DNA of 64,000 nt from Sphaerisporangium sp039871875 (GTDB taxonomy: Bacteria > Actinomycetota > Actinomycetes > Streptosporangiales > Streptosporangiaceae): positions 47,977-111,976 of the forward strand of contig NZ_JBDPMD010000026.1 of the NCBI RefSeq assembly GCF_039871875.1. The letters are read 5' to 3'. How positions within the stretch are numbered: position 1 is the first letter of the stretch; every line of letters begins with the position of its first letter. The translations under genes and the position numbers were made by a program. The notes beneath the pieces are model-generated. The model was given only the letters and a program-made list of their open reading frames with translations, ran no database searches and was not told where the DNA came from. Shown here one piece after another: positions 41,293-49,118 of this stretch.

Positions 41293-43191
41293 GTGGAAGA
41301 GATGGGTGTTTACCGGCAGGGGCCGACGCGGCGTCAGGCGTTGACGGGCGCGGCGGCCGGAGTGGCGCTGATCGGCGCGTGGAAGCAGCCGGCGAGGGCG
41401 GCCGCCGGGGTGCCGCCCAGAGACCCGGCATTGGTGCTGAACAAGTTCGTGGACAAGCTGCCGATCCCACCCGTGGTCAAGCCCCAGTGGCGCGGCCCGC
41501 ACTGGGAGATGACGATCCGGCTGCGGGTGGCGGAGCGCCGGTTACACGCCGAGATGCCGCCCACCCGGCTGTGGACCTACGAGGGAGGCTTCCCGGGACC
41601 CACCATCGAGGTCCAGCGCGGGCAGCGGGTCAGGGTGACCTGGGCCAACCAGCTCGCCGCCCCCATCCCGGTCGCCGCCGCGCAGGTGTCCGACGAAGGA
41701 CTGCCGCCGGACAAGCCCCCGGCGAACTACCCGGGCAAGGACGGCGTGGACCCGCTCCCGGAGGTCGCCGCACTGCCCGCGTGGGCCGCAGTGCACCTGC
41801 ACGGCGCGCGTACAGGCGGCGGCAACGACGGATGGGCGGAGAACGCCGTGCTCCCCGGCGACGCCCAGCTCTCGGAGTACCCGAACGACCAGCCCGCCTC
41901 CACGCTCTGGTACCACGACCACGCCATGCACCTGACCCGGTTCACCGTCTTCGCCGGGCTGGTCGGCATGTACCTCGTCCGGGACAAGGAGGAGGCCACG
42001 CTCGGCCTGCCCAAGGGCCCGTACGAGATCCCGCTCGTGCTCTGCGACCGCAACTTCGACCTGGACGCTAACGGCAAGCCGGACGGACGCCTCCTGCACA
42101 AGGTCATCCTGGAACGGACGGAGCCGCCGTCTCCCGGGTTCTTCCTGGGGCCGTACAACCTGGTCAACGGGAAGGTGTGGCCGTACCTGGAGGTGGAGCC
42201 GCGCTGGTACCGGTTCCGGCTGCTGAACGCGTCGAACGCGCGTACCTACCGGCTCATGGTGCTCGGCCCGGACAGGAAGCCGGTGTCCGGCGCGCTGCAG
42301 GTGATCGGCTCGGACAGCGGCCTGCTGGGCGCCCCTGCTCCGGTGACGGGCGCGCTCACGCTGTCGCCCGCCGAGCGGGCCGACGTGCTGGTGGACTTCT
42401 CGGCGCTGGCCGGGCAGACCCTGACGCTGGTGGACACCTACCCTGGCATCACGCCTGGAGAGCCGAACCCGCGCAACGGCATTCCGGAGCCGGACATCAT
42501 GCAGATCAGGGTGGCGGCGCTGGGCACCGGCGACCGGTTCACCCTGCCGGCCAGGCTCGCACCGTCCTTCAACCGCCTCACCCACGGCGACCTGCCCGCG
42601 GACCACGGGCACCGGTGGATCGTCGTGCCGCCCGCGGCCACGTTCACCGACCAGCCCAACGAACTGGGCATGTGGGAGATGATCGAAGTCGATCCGAGCA
42701 CGGTGACGATCCCGAGCGCGGGGATCATCCAGGTGCAGGGGCCCGACGGCAAGGTCACGACGCTCAAACGCGTGGCCGGCGAGTACGTCGACAAGAGCGA
42801 CTTCATCATCCCGCGCGGCGGATGGGAGACGTGGAAATTCCTGATCCTCACCCGCCAGCCGCACCCGATGCACCTGCACGTGGTCCGCTTCCAGACGCTG
42901 AGCAGGGACGTCTACGACCGCAGCGGCTGGAGCGAGGAGGTGCGCGGCACCACCACGCCGATCAAGTTCCTCCGCCAGGGTCCGCTCGAAGGGCACGAGC
43001 AGGGCTGGAAGGACGTCGTGCGGGTGCAGGGGATCGAGCTGGCCACGGTCGCGGGACAGTTCGACCAGATCGGCCGCTACGTCTATCACTGCCACATCCT
43101 CGAACACGAGATGCACATGATGCGGCCCTTCGTCGTCATGCCTCCCGAAGTGCTCAAGCTTCACCCTCCGGGCGGGCACGGAGGCCACTGA
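41293..43191 (+). CDS. Tat-exported laccase-like multicopper oxidase 2
   Basis: 632 aa from GTG 41293, placed 7 nt after the -10; GTG 41284 overlaps the -10. The twin-arginine signal is PTRRQALTGAAAGVALIGAW, with cleavage near ARA-AAG. All copper motifs are kept: HLHGARTGG, LWYHDHAMHLTR, HPMHLHVVRFQTL, YHCHILEHEMHMM. Clear paralog of oxidase 1 (same layout throughout) but without the long His-rich tail, ending HPPGGHGGH. Two such enzymes could act on different phenols, or one on the monomer and one on the coupled product. It is monocistronic, followed by the exporter operon. Confidence 0.9.
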   Translation: MEEMGVYRQGPTRRQALTGAAAGVALIGAWKQPARAAAGVPPRDPALVLNKFVDKLPIPPVVKPQWRGPHWEMTIRLRVAERRLHAEMPPTRLWTYEGGFPGPTIEVQRGQRVRVTWANQLAAPIPVAAAQVSDEGLPPDKPPANYPGKDGVDPLPEVAALPAWAAVHLHGARTGGGNDGWAENAVLPGDAQLSEYPNDQPASTLWYHDHAMHLTRFTVFAGLVGMYLVRDKEEATLGLPKGPYEIPLVLCDRNFDLDANGKPDGRLLHKVILERTEPPSPGFFLGPYNLVNGKVWPYLEVEPRWYRFRLLNASNARTYRLMVLGPDRKPVSGALQVIGSDSGLLGAPAPVTGALTLSPAERADVLVDFSALAGQTLTLVDTYPGITPGEPNPRNGIPEPDIMQIRVAALGTGDRFTLPARLAPSFNRLTHGDLPADHGHRWIVVPPAATFTDQPNELGMWEMIEVDPSTVTIPSAGIIQVQGPDGKVTTLKRVAGEYVDKSDFIIPRGGWETWKFLILTRQPHPMHLHVVRFQTLSRDVYDRSGWSEEVRGTTTPIKFLRQGPLEGHEQGWKDVVRVQGIELATVAGQFDQIGRYVYHCHILEHEMHMMRPFVVMPPEVLKLHPPGGHGGH

Positions 43192-43218
43192 AACAGTCAG
43201 CGTCTTTTCTGCCAGACG

Positions 43219-43234
43219 GGCAGGGCTCGGTCAG
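43219..43234 (+). promoter_or_regulatory. Pair of 11-bp-spaced half-sites before the exporter operon
   Basis: GGCAG (43219) and GTCAGC (43230) lie 11 bp apart, with a further GTCAGC at 43196. A weaker copy of the GTCAG array, placed about 40 nt before the lipoprotein gene. Confidence 0.45.
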
Positions 43235-43271
43235 CTTCGGACGCGAGGGTGAGCGCTGGAGGTGATCGACG

Positions 43272-43799
43272 ATGAGACCACGATGGTCCCTGATCCTTAT
43301 GTGCGCCGCCGCCCTCTCGCTCGCGTCCTGCGCGGGCGGCGGTCAGACGGCGGCGCCGCCCGCAGGTCAGTCCAGCCCGGAGGGCCAGGCCACGGCGTCC
43401 GCGTCCAGCGGCACCGAGGACAGCCTCGCTCGCTGGATGACCTGCATGCGGCAGAACGGCGTGCCGGTGGAGGACCCGAGAGAGAGCGGGCGGCTCAGCG
43501 CCGCCGACACCGGAGTCAGCCAGGAGGTGCTGGAGAAAGCCCAGGAAGCCTGCCGTCAGTACGTCCAGTCCGCCGCGGGCGACCGCCCCAACGCCAACGA
43601 CCCGAGCGTGATGGACAAATACCTGGCCTACGCCGCCTGCATGCGCGAGAACGGCGTCGACATGCCCGATCCGAAGGCCGACGCCAACGGTGAGATCGTG
43701 ATGGAGTCCAAGACCGCCACCGACTCGCCTCAGTACGTGAAGGCGCAGAAAGCCTGTCAGAGCAAGCTTCCCGGCGGCGGCCCCGGCGGGGCACGGTGA
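43272..43799 (+). CDS. Lipoprotein with repeated CMRxNG motif, exporter-associated
   Basis: 175 aa. Signal peptide MRPRWSLILMCAAALSLASC with a lipobox (LASC), so it is anchored to the outer face of the membrane. A Ser/Ala/Gly-rich linker follows. The mature part holds two copies of a Cys motif, WMTCMRQNGVPVEDP and YAACMRENGVDMPDP, each followed by a further Cys (EACRQY, KACQSK), fitting two small disulfide-bonded units. Function is unknown. It is the first gene of an exporter operon, and a paralog heads the second exporter set at 56.1 kb, so it probably works with the adaptor and permease. Confidence 0.75.
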   Translation: MRPRWSLILMCAAALSLASCAGGGQTAAPPAGQSSPEGQATASASSGTEDSLARWMTCMRQNGVPVEDPRESGRLSAADTGVSQEVLEKAQEACRQYVQSAAGDRPNANDPSVMDKYLAYAACMRENGVDMPDPKADANGEIVMESKTATDSPQYVKAQKACQSKLPGGGPGGAR

Positions 43800-44848
43800 G
43801 CAGGCGAGGCATCGTCGGGGCCGCCACGCTGGTGCTGCTGCTCGCGGCCGCGGCGGCCGCGGCGCTGATCGCGCGGTCCGGCGGCGCTGCAGCGGGAGAG
43901 CAGACGGCCACGCTGCCTCCGGCCACCGCCGCCGTGGAGCGGGGCGACCTGATCGACACGCTGACCGTCAGCGGCACGCTCGGCTACGGCCCCGAACAGC
44001 CGGTGGTCAACGCCGCCGGCGGCACGCTCACCGAGCTGCCGGAGGAGGGCGAGGTGATCAGCCGCGGCGAGGAGCTGTACGAGGTGAACCGCGACCCGGT
44101 GCTCCTCATGTACGGGCCCAAGCCCATGCACCGCACGCTCGAACTCGGCGTGCCCGACGGCGCCGACGTGCGGCATCTGGAGAGGAACCTCAGCGAGCTC
44201 GGCTACGAGGTGGAGGTCGACAACCACTTCGGCCTGAGCACCCGGGCGGCCGTCAGGAAGTGGCAGGCCAAGGTAGGGCTGCCGGTGACCGGCTCGGTGA
44301 GCAAGGCCGAGGTGGTGGTCCTGCCCGGCGAGGTACGCGTCCAGGCGCTGGGAGCCCCGGTGGGTACGTCGGTGCGCGCAGGCCAGACCCTGCTCACCGT
44401 CACGGGAGTGGAGCGTCTGGTGACCGTGCAGCTCGACGCAGGCCGCCAGTCCCTGGCCCGCAAGGGCGCCCCGGTGCAGGTGGAGCTCCCCGGCGAGCTG
44501 GAGCTGAAGGGGAAGATCAGCGAGGTCGGCACTGTGGCGAAGCAGGCGGGCGAGGACGGCGACACAACCGTAGACGTGCGGATCCGGCCGGACGACCCCG
44601 GCAAGGCCGGCAAGCTGGACCAGGTTCCGGTCAGCGTGGAACTGCAGAGCGAGATCCGCCGCGACGTGCTGTCCGTGCCCGTCGAAGCGCTGCTGGCGCT
44701 CCGGCAGGGCGGCTACGGCGTCGAGGTCGTGGAGGGGGCGAACGTCCGCGTCGTGCCCGTGACCGCCGGGATCTTCGCCAACGGGCGGGTCGAGGTGTCC
44801 GGCAGCGGGTTGACCGAGGGCATGCGGGTGGGGGTGCCGGCCACGTGA
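43796..44848 (+). CDS. Membrane fusion / adaptor protein with peptidoglycan-binding domain
   Basis: 350 aa from GTG 43796, overlapping the lipoprotein stop. One N-terminal membrane segment (GAATLVLLLAAAAAAALIA). Then a lipoyl-like adaptor part (VERGDLIDTLTVSGTLGYG), a peptidoglycan-binding-1 domain (VRHLERNLSELGYEVEVDNHFGLSTRAAVRKWQAKVGLPVTG), and HlyD/MacA-type beta-barrel segments. In Gram-positives such adaptors dock onto MacB-type permeases. The ATPase and permease genes follow with overlaps. Confidence 0.85.
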   Translation: MSRRGIVGAATLVLLLAAAAAAALIARSGGAAAGEQTATLPPATAAVERGDLIDTLTVSGTLGYGPEQPVVNAAGGTLTELPEEGEVISRGEELYEVNRDPVLLMYGPKPMHRTLELGVPDGADVRHLERNLSELGYEVEVDNHFGLSTRAAVRKWQAKVGLPVTGSVSKAEVVVLPGEVRVQALGAPVGTSVRAGQTLLTVTGVERLVTVQLDAGRQSLARKGAPVQVELPGELELKGKISEVGTVAKQAGEDGDTTVDVRIRPDDPGKAGKLDQVPVSVELQSEIRRDVLSVPVEALLALRQGGYGVEVVEGANVRVVPVTAGIFANGRVEVSGSGLTEGMRVGVPAT

Positions 44849-45525
44849 GCCCCATCATCCACCTGGAGAACGTCGTGAAGACCTACGGCAACGGCACGAC
44901 CGCGCTACACGGCGTGGACCTCAAGATCGTCACCGGGGAGCTGCTCGCCATCGTCGGCCCCTCCGGGTCCGGCAAGTCCACGCTCCTGCACATCATCGGC
45001 CTGCTCGACCGGCCCACCTCCGGGCGGGTGACCCTCGCCGGGCAGGACGTCGCCCAGCTCCCGGATCGCGAGCTGTCCCGGCTGCGGGCCTCGCTGATCG
45101 GCTTCGTGTTCCAGCAGTTCCACCTGGCGGCCGGCGTGTCCGCGCTGGACAATGTGGCCGACGGGATGCTGTATTCCGGGGTGCCGCTGTCCGAGCGGCG
45201 CCGGCGGGCGGTGTTGGCGCTGGAGCGGGTGGGACTGGGTGACCGGCTGTCCCACCGGCCGCACGAGCTGTCGGGCGGCGAGCAGCAGCGTGTCGCCGTG
45301 GCCAGGGCGGTCGTCAAGGAGCCCACGGTCCTGTATGCCGACGAGCCCACCGGCAATCTCGACAGCGCCTCGGGCTCCGAGGTGCTGGACGTGCTGAGAA
45401 CCCTCCACCGCGACGGCACCACCGTCGCGATCATCACACACGACCACGAGGTGGCCGACGCCGCCGAGCGCCAGGTCGGGATCCGCGACGGCCGCGTGGT
45501 CACAGACGTCAGGAGGGGCACGTGA
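44845..45525 (+). CDS. ABC transporter ATPase, MacB/LolD type
   Basis: 226 aa from GTG 44845 (GTGA overlap). Walker A GPSGSGKSTLL, Q-loop FQQFHL, signature LSGGEQQRVAVARA, Walker B VLYADEPTGNLDS, and H-loop ITHDHEVAD. The LDSASG wording is typical of the MacB/FtsE-like group that powers mechanotransmission-type permeases. It forms a unit with the adaptor before and permease after it and probably exports the cluster product or protects the cell from it. Confidence 0.93.
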   Translation: MSPIIHLENVVKTYGNGTTALHGVDLKIVTGELLAIVGPSGSGKSTLLHIIGLLDRPTSGRVTLAGQDVAQLPDRELSRLRASLIGFVFQQFHLAAGVSALDNVADGMLYSGVPLSERRRRAVLALERVGLGDRLSHRPHELSGGEQQRVAVARAVVKEPTVLYADEPTGNLDSASGSEVLDVLRTLHRDGTTVAIITHDHEVADAAERQVGIRDGRVVTDVRRGT

Positions 45526-46697
45526 CCTCCCGTCTGAGCGCCCGCGACCTGATCAGGGTCGGGCTGGCGGGCCTGCGCGTCCGCCCGGGCCGGGTGGTGC
45601 TGGCCTCGCTGGGCATCGCCATCGGCATCGCCACGATGGTCGCGGTCGTCGGAATCTCCACCTCCAGCCAAGCGGACCTGCTCAGGCAGCTCGACGAGCT
45701 CGGCACCAACATGCTGACCGTCAAGGCAGGGCAGACCCTGCAGGGGGAGGACGCCAAGCTGCCGGAGAAGTCCGTGGTCATGGTGAGCAGGATTCCCGCC
45801 GTCTTCGCCGTGGCCGCCACCGGCGACGTGGAGGCGAGCGTTTACCGTACCGACCGGATGCCCGCCGACCAGACCGGGGGCATCTCCGTCAGGGCGGCCA
45901 CGCTCGGCCTGCTGCAGACCGTGCAGGGCAACGTGCGCGGCGGCGGCTGGTTCACGGCGGCGACCGAACGCTACCCCACGGTCGTCCTCGGCAGCATCGC
46001 CGCGCGCCGGCTGGGCGTGACCTCGCCCGGCGCGCAGGTGTGGCTGGGCGGGCGCTGGTTCACCGTGCTCGGCGTCCTGGACCCGGTGCCGCTGGCACCG
46101 GGCATCGACAGGGCCGCGCTGGTCGGCTGGCCGGCGGCGCGGCAGCTGCTCGGTTTCGACGGCCATCCCACCACGATCTACGAACGCTCCACGCCCGAAG
46201 AGGTGGAGGCGGTCCGGGCCGTGCTGCCGCGCACCGTGAACCCGGAGTACCCGGAGGAGGTGACGGTCAGCCGCCCCTCCGACGCGCTGGCCGCCCGCGC
46301 GGCCACGGCGGGCGCCTTCACCAACCTGCTGCTCGGCCTGGGCGCCGTCGCCCTCCTGGTCGGAGGCGTGGGCGTGGCCAACACCATGGTCGTGTCCGTC
46401 CTGGAGCGGCGCAGGGAGATCGGGCTGCGGCGCGCACTCGGCGCGACCAGGGGGCACATCCGCGTCCAGTTCCTCACCGAGTCGCTGCTGCTGTCGGGGC
46501 TCGGCGGTGTGGTCGGGCTGGCGCTCGGCGTGCTGGTGACGGTCGGGTACGCGCTGTCGAACGGCTTCCCCACCCTGGTGCCGCTCTGGGCGATCGGCGG
46601 CGGGCTGGGCGCGGTCGTCGTCATCGGTTCGGCCGCCGGCCTGTATCCCGCCGTACGGGCGGCCCGGCTCTCCCCGACGGTCGCGCTCACCGCCTGA
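45522..46697 (+). CDS. ABC transporter permease, MacB/FtsX type
   Basis: 391 aa. Layout of a MacB/FtsX permease: first membrane helix VLASLGIAIGIATMVAVVGIS, a large extracytoplasmic domain (about 50-260), then three helices near LLGLGAVALLVGGVGVANTMVV, ESLLLSGLGGVVGLALGVLVTVGYA and LWAIGGGLGAVVVIGSAAGLYPAVRAA. The ERRREIGLRRALGATRGHI loop is conserved. Last gene of the exporter operon, closed by a strong terminator. Its paralog at 58.4 kb shares the order of all motifs. Confidence 0.92.
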   Translation: MTSRLSARDLIRVGLAGLRVRPGRVVLASLGIAIGIATMVAVVGISTSSQADLLRQLDELGTNMLTVKAGQTLQGEDAKLPEKSVVMVSRIPAVFAVAATGDVEASVYRTDRMPADQTGGISVRAATLGLLQTVQGNVRGGGWFTAATERYPTVVLGSIAARRLGVTSPGAQVWLGGRWFTVLGVLDPVPLAPGIDRAALVGWPAARQLLGFDGHPTTIYERSTPEEVEAVRAVLPRTVNPEYPEEVTVSRPSDALAARAATAGAFTNLLLGLGAVALLVGGVGVANTMVVSVLERRREIGLRRALGATRGHIRVQFLTESLLLSGLGGVVGLALGVLVTVGYALSNGFPTLVPLWAIGGGLGAVVVIGSAAGLYPAVRAARLSPTVALTA

Positions 46698-46720
46698 ACC
46701 CCCTCCTCCGGGAGGGGGTT
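46697..46720 (+). terminator. Terminator after the exporter operon
   Basis: AACCCCCTCC (46697-46706) and GGAGGGGGTT (46711-46720) form a perfect 10-bp stem with a 4-nt loop, beginning at the permease stop. Confidence 0.85.
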
Positions 46721-46794
46721 CTCCTCCCCCCGGAGGCGCGCCCGACTTCTCATCACGGTGGCGGAAGACCGGCAGGAACGCCGGAACTTACTGT
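46721..46794 (+). promoter_or_regulatory. Cluster promoter with palindrome, before the minimal PKS operon
   Basis: CCTCC-CCCC-GGAGG palindrome at 46722-46735, TTCTCAT at 46747, GAAGAC at 46764-46769, 19 bp, TACTGT at 46789-46794, then 7 nt to the ATG at 46802. The box-to-box distance of 17 bp from TTCTCAT to GAAGAC equals that in the other copies. The PKS operon is therefore probably read from a leaderless mRNA. Confidence 0.75.
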
Positions 46795-46801
46795 GAGCGG
46801 C

Positions 46802-47044
46802 ATGCCAGCCAACACGTTCACTGACGCAGACCTGAAGGCCTTGCTGCTTGCCGTGGGCCTGGCGCCCGCGCAGGACGACTACTCGCAGACCTTCGAACAG
46901 CTCGGCCTCGACTCGCTCGCCAGAACCGAGATCTCCACCAGGATCGAGGACCGCACCGGCCTCCAGCTGGAGATCGACGCCGAGCACAGCCCCGCGCAGG
47001 TGGCCGAACTCGTCAACGCCCACCTGTCCGGAGCCACGTCATGA
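46802..47044 (+). CDS. Acyl carrier protein of the type II PKS
   Basis: 80 aa. ACP with Ser38 in FEQLGLDSLARTEIS as the phosphopantetheine site. It carries the growing poly-beta-keto chain. The ATG is 7 nt after the -10 of the cluster promoter and has no ribosome binding site, so translation is probably leaderless. It precedes the cyclase-cupin gene with a 4-nt overlap. ACP before cyclase before KS-alpha/KS-beta is a less usual order than KS-alpha, KS-beta, ACP. Confidence 0.93.
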   Translation: MPANTFTDADLKALLLAVGLAPAQDDYSQTFEQLGLDSLARTEISTRIEDRTGLQLEIDAEHSPAQVAELVNAHLSGATS

Positions 47045-47862
47045 TCGGGCACACCGACAACACCGTCGAGATCGACGCGCCCATCGGCTTCGTCTGGGCC
47101 CAGACCAACGACGTACGCACCTGGCCGGACCTGTTCACCGAGTACGCCAAGGTAGAGGTGCTGGAGGAGGCCGACGACCGCGTGATCTTCCGGCTCACCA
47201 TGCACCCCGACGAGCAGGGCACGGAGTGGTCGTGGGTGTCCGAGCGGAGCTGGGACCGTGGCACCTGGACCGTACGCGCCCGCCGCGTGGAGACGGGCCC
47301 CTTCGAGTTCATGAACATCGCGTGGACCTACGAGGAGCTGTCGGCCGACCGCACCCGCATGCGGTGGGTGCAGGACTTCCATATGAAGCCCGGCGCGCCC
47401 GTCGACACCGCGGCCATGACCGACCGCATCAACGGCAACACCCGCGTCCAGATGGACATCATCAAGGAGAAGATCGAGCAGCGCCGCCGCGCCGTCATCG
47501 GCTTCACCGACGTGCCGTCCAACACCCGGCGCGGCGGCGACCTGCGCACGCTGGTCTCACCGGCCACTGTGGGCTCCTCCTCCGGGTTCCTCGGCGCGGT
47601 GCGGATCGCCCCCGGGGAGAAGGTCGCCGAGCACTACCACCCCTACTCGGAGGAGTTCATCTTCCTTGCCTCCGGCGAGCTCCGCGTGGACCTCGACGGC
47701 GAGCCCGTCTCACTCTCGGCCGAGCACTCTCTGCTGGTTCCCAGGAACGTACGGCACCGGCTGACCAACGTGGGACAGACGGAGGCGCTGGCGGTCTTCC
47801 AGCTCAGCCCGCTCGCGCCCCGCCCCGAGCTGGGCCACGTGGACACCGAGGAGGCCCCGTGA
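47041..47862 (+). CDS. Aromatase/cyclase (SRPBCC) fused to a cupin domain
   Basis: 273 aa. Residues 1-150 are a single polyketide aromatase/cyclase domain (TcmN-N-terminal/WhiE-VI type): NTVEIDAPIGFVWAQTNDVRTWPDLFTEYAKVEVLEEADD, then FRLTMHPDEQGTEWSWVSER. Residues 165-265 are a cupin: GAVRIAPGEKVAEHYHPYSEEFIFLASGELRVDLDGEPV, then NVRHRLTNVG, with the metal-type His set HYHPYSEE and H in VRHR. In most pentangular-polyphenol or spore-pigment clusters these are separate proteins. The fusion suggests that first-ring aromatisation and a later closure are coupled. Confidence 0.88.
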   Translation: MIGHTDNTVEIDAPIGFVWAQTNDVRTWPDLFTEYAKVEVLEEADDRVIFRLTMHPDEQGTEWSWVSERSWDRGTWTVRARRVETGPFEFMNIAWTYEELSADRTRMRWVQDFHMKPGAPVDTAAMTDRINGNTRVQMDIIKEKIEQRRRAVIGFTDVPSNTRRGGDLRTLVSPATVGSSSGFLGAVRIAPGEKVAEHYHPYSEEFIFLASGELRVDLDGEPVSLSAEHSLLVPRNVRHRLTNVGQTEALAVFQLSPLAPRPELGHVDTEEAP

Positions 47863-49118
47863 GCGCGCGGCGCAGCGTGGTCACCGGCATCGGCGTGATC
47901 GCGCCGGGCGGCGGCAACCGCGAGGAGTTCTGGCAGCGCATCACCAGTGGCAAGCCCGCGATCCGGCGGATCAGCACCTTCGACCCGGAGCCGTTCCGTT
48001 CGCAGATCGCGGCTGAATGCGACTTCGAGCCGTCCGCCTACGGGCTGACACCGCAGGAGATCAGGCGGCTGGACAGGTTTGTGCTCATGGCCATGGCCTG
48101 CGCCGACGAGGCGTACGCCGACAGCGGCCTGGAAGGGGTGGACCTCGAGCGGATGGGTGTCTCACTCGGCTCGGCGGTCGGCGCGACCATCCGCCTGGAG
48201 GAAGAGTACGTGGTCGCCAGCGACGGCGGCCGCCACTGGGTCACCGACCCGACACACGTCAGACCCTTCCTCTACCAGGCGTTGGTGCCGTCGAGCGCGG
48301 CCACCGAACTGGCCGTGCGCTTCCACGCGCAGGGCCCCGCCGCGGTCGTCTCCACCGGCTGCACCTCGGGCATCGACGCCATCGGCCACGCGCACACCCT
48401 GATCCAGGAGGGCGAGGCCGACGTGGTCATCGCCGGGGCGTCCGACGCGCCCGTCTCCCCGATCACGGTGGCCTGCTTCGACGCGATCAAGGCGACCACC
48501 CCCAGGAACACCGACCCCGAGCAGGCTTCCCGCCCCTTCGACGCCGACAGGCAGGGCTTCGTGCTCGGAGAGGGGGCCGCGGTGCTCATCGTGGAGGAGC
48601 TGGAGCACGCCCTGGCGCGCGAGGCCAGGATCTACTGCGAGATCACCGGTTTCGCGGCGCGCGCCAACGCCTTCCACATGACCGGTCTGCGGCCGGACGG
48701 GTTCGAGCTGGGCGAAGCGATCATGGATGCCATGGACCAGGCCCGGCTGTCGCCCGGCGAACTCGGATACATCAGCGCGCACGGCTCCGGCACCAAGCAG
48801 AACGACCGGCACGAGACCGCTGCCTACAAGCGGGCGCTCGGCCCGGCCGCGTACGACGTCCCGATCAGCTCCATCAAGTCGGTCATCGGGCACTCGCTCG
48901 GCGCCATCGGCTCCATCGAGATGGCCGCGTGCGCGCTGGCCATCGAGCGCGGCGTGGTCCCGCCCACGGCCAACCTCACCACCCCCGACCCCGAGTGCGA
49001 CCTGGACTACACGCCGGGCTCGGCCCGCGAGACCACCGTGCGCCACGCGCTGTCGGCCGGGAGCGGGTTCGGCGGCTTCCAGTCCGCGATGGTCTTCTCC
49101 CATCCGGAGGCGGCGTGA
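47859..49118 (+). CDS. Type II PKS ketosynthase alpha subunit
   Basis: 419 aa from GTG 47859 (GTGA overlap). Forms the chain with the KS-beta encoded next. Active residues: Cys168 in VVSTGCTSGIDAIGHA, His in YISAHGSGTKQNDRHET, and His in KSVIGHSLGAIGSIEMA. The C-terminal SAGSGFGGFQSAMVF is typical of aromatic PKS. The overall pattern, with GCTSGIDAIGHA, is of the spore-pigment/pentangular kind; exact placement needs a tree. Confidence 0.96.
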   Translation: MSARRSVVTGIGVIAPGGGNREEFWQRITSGKPAIRRISTFDPEPFRSQIAAECDFEPSAYGLTPQEIRRLDRFVLMAMACADEAYADSGLEGVDLERMGVSLGSAVGATIRLEEEYVVASDGGRHWVTDPTHVRPFLYQALVPSSAATELAVRFHAQGPAAVVSTGCTSGIDAIGHAHTLIQEGEADVVIAGASDAPVSPITVACFDAIKATTPRNTDPEQASRPFDADRQGFVLGEGAAVLIVEELEHALAREARIYCEITGFAARANAFHMTGLRPDGFELGEAIMDAMDQARLSPGELGYISAHGSGTKQNDRHETAAYKRALGPAAYDVPISSIKSVIGHSLGAIGSIEMAACALAIERGVVPPTANLTTPDPECDLDYTPGSARETTVRHALSAGSGFGGFQSAMVFSHPEAA

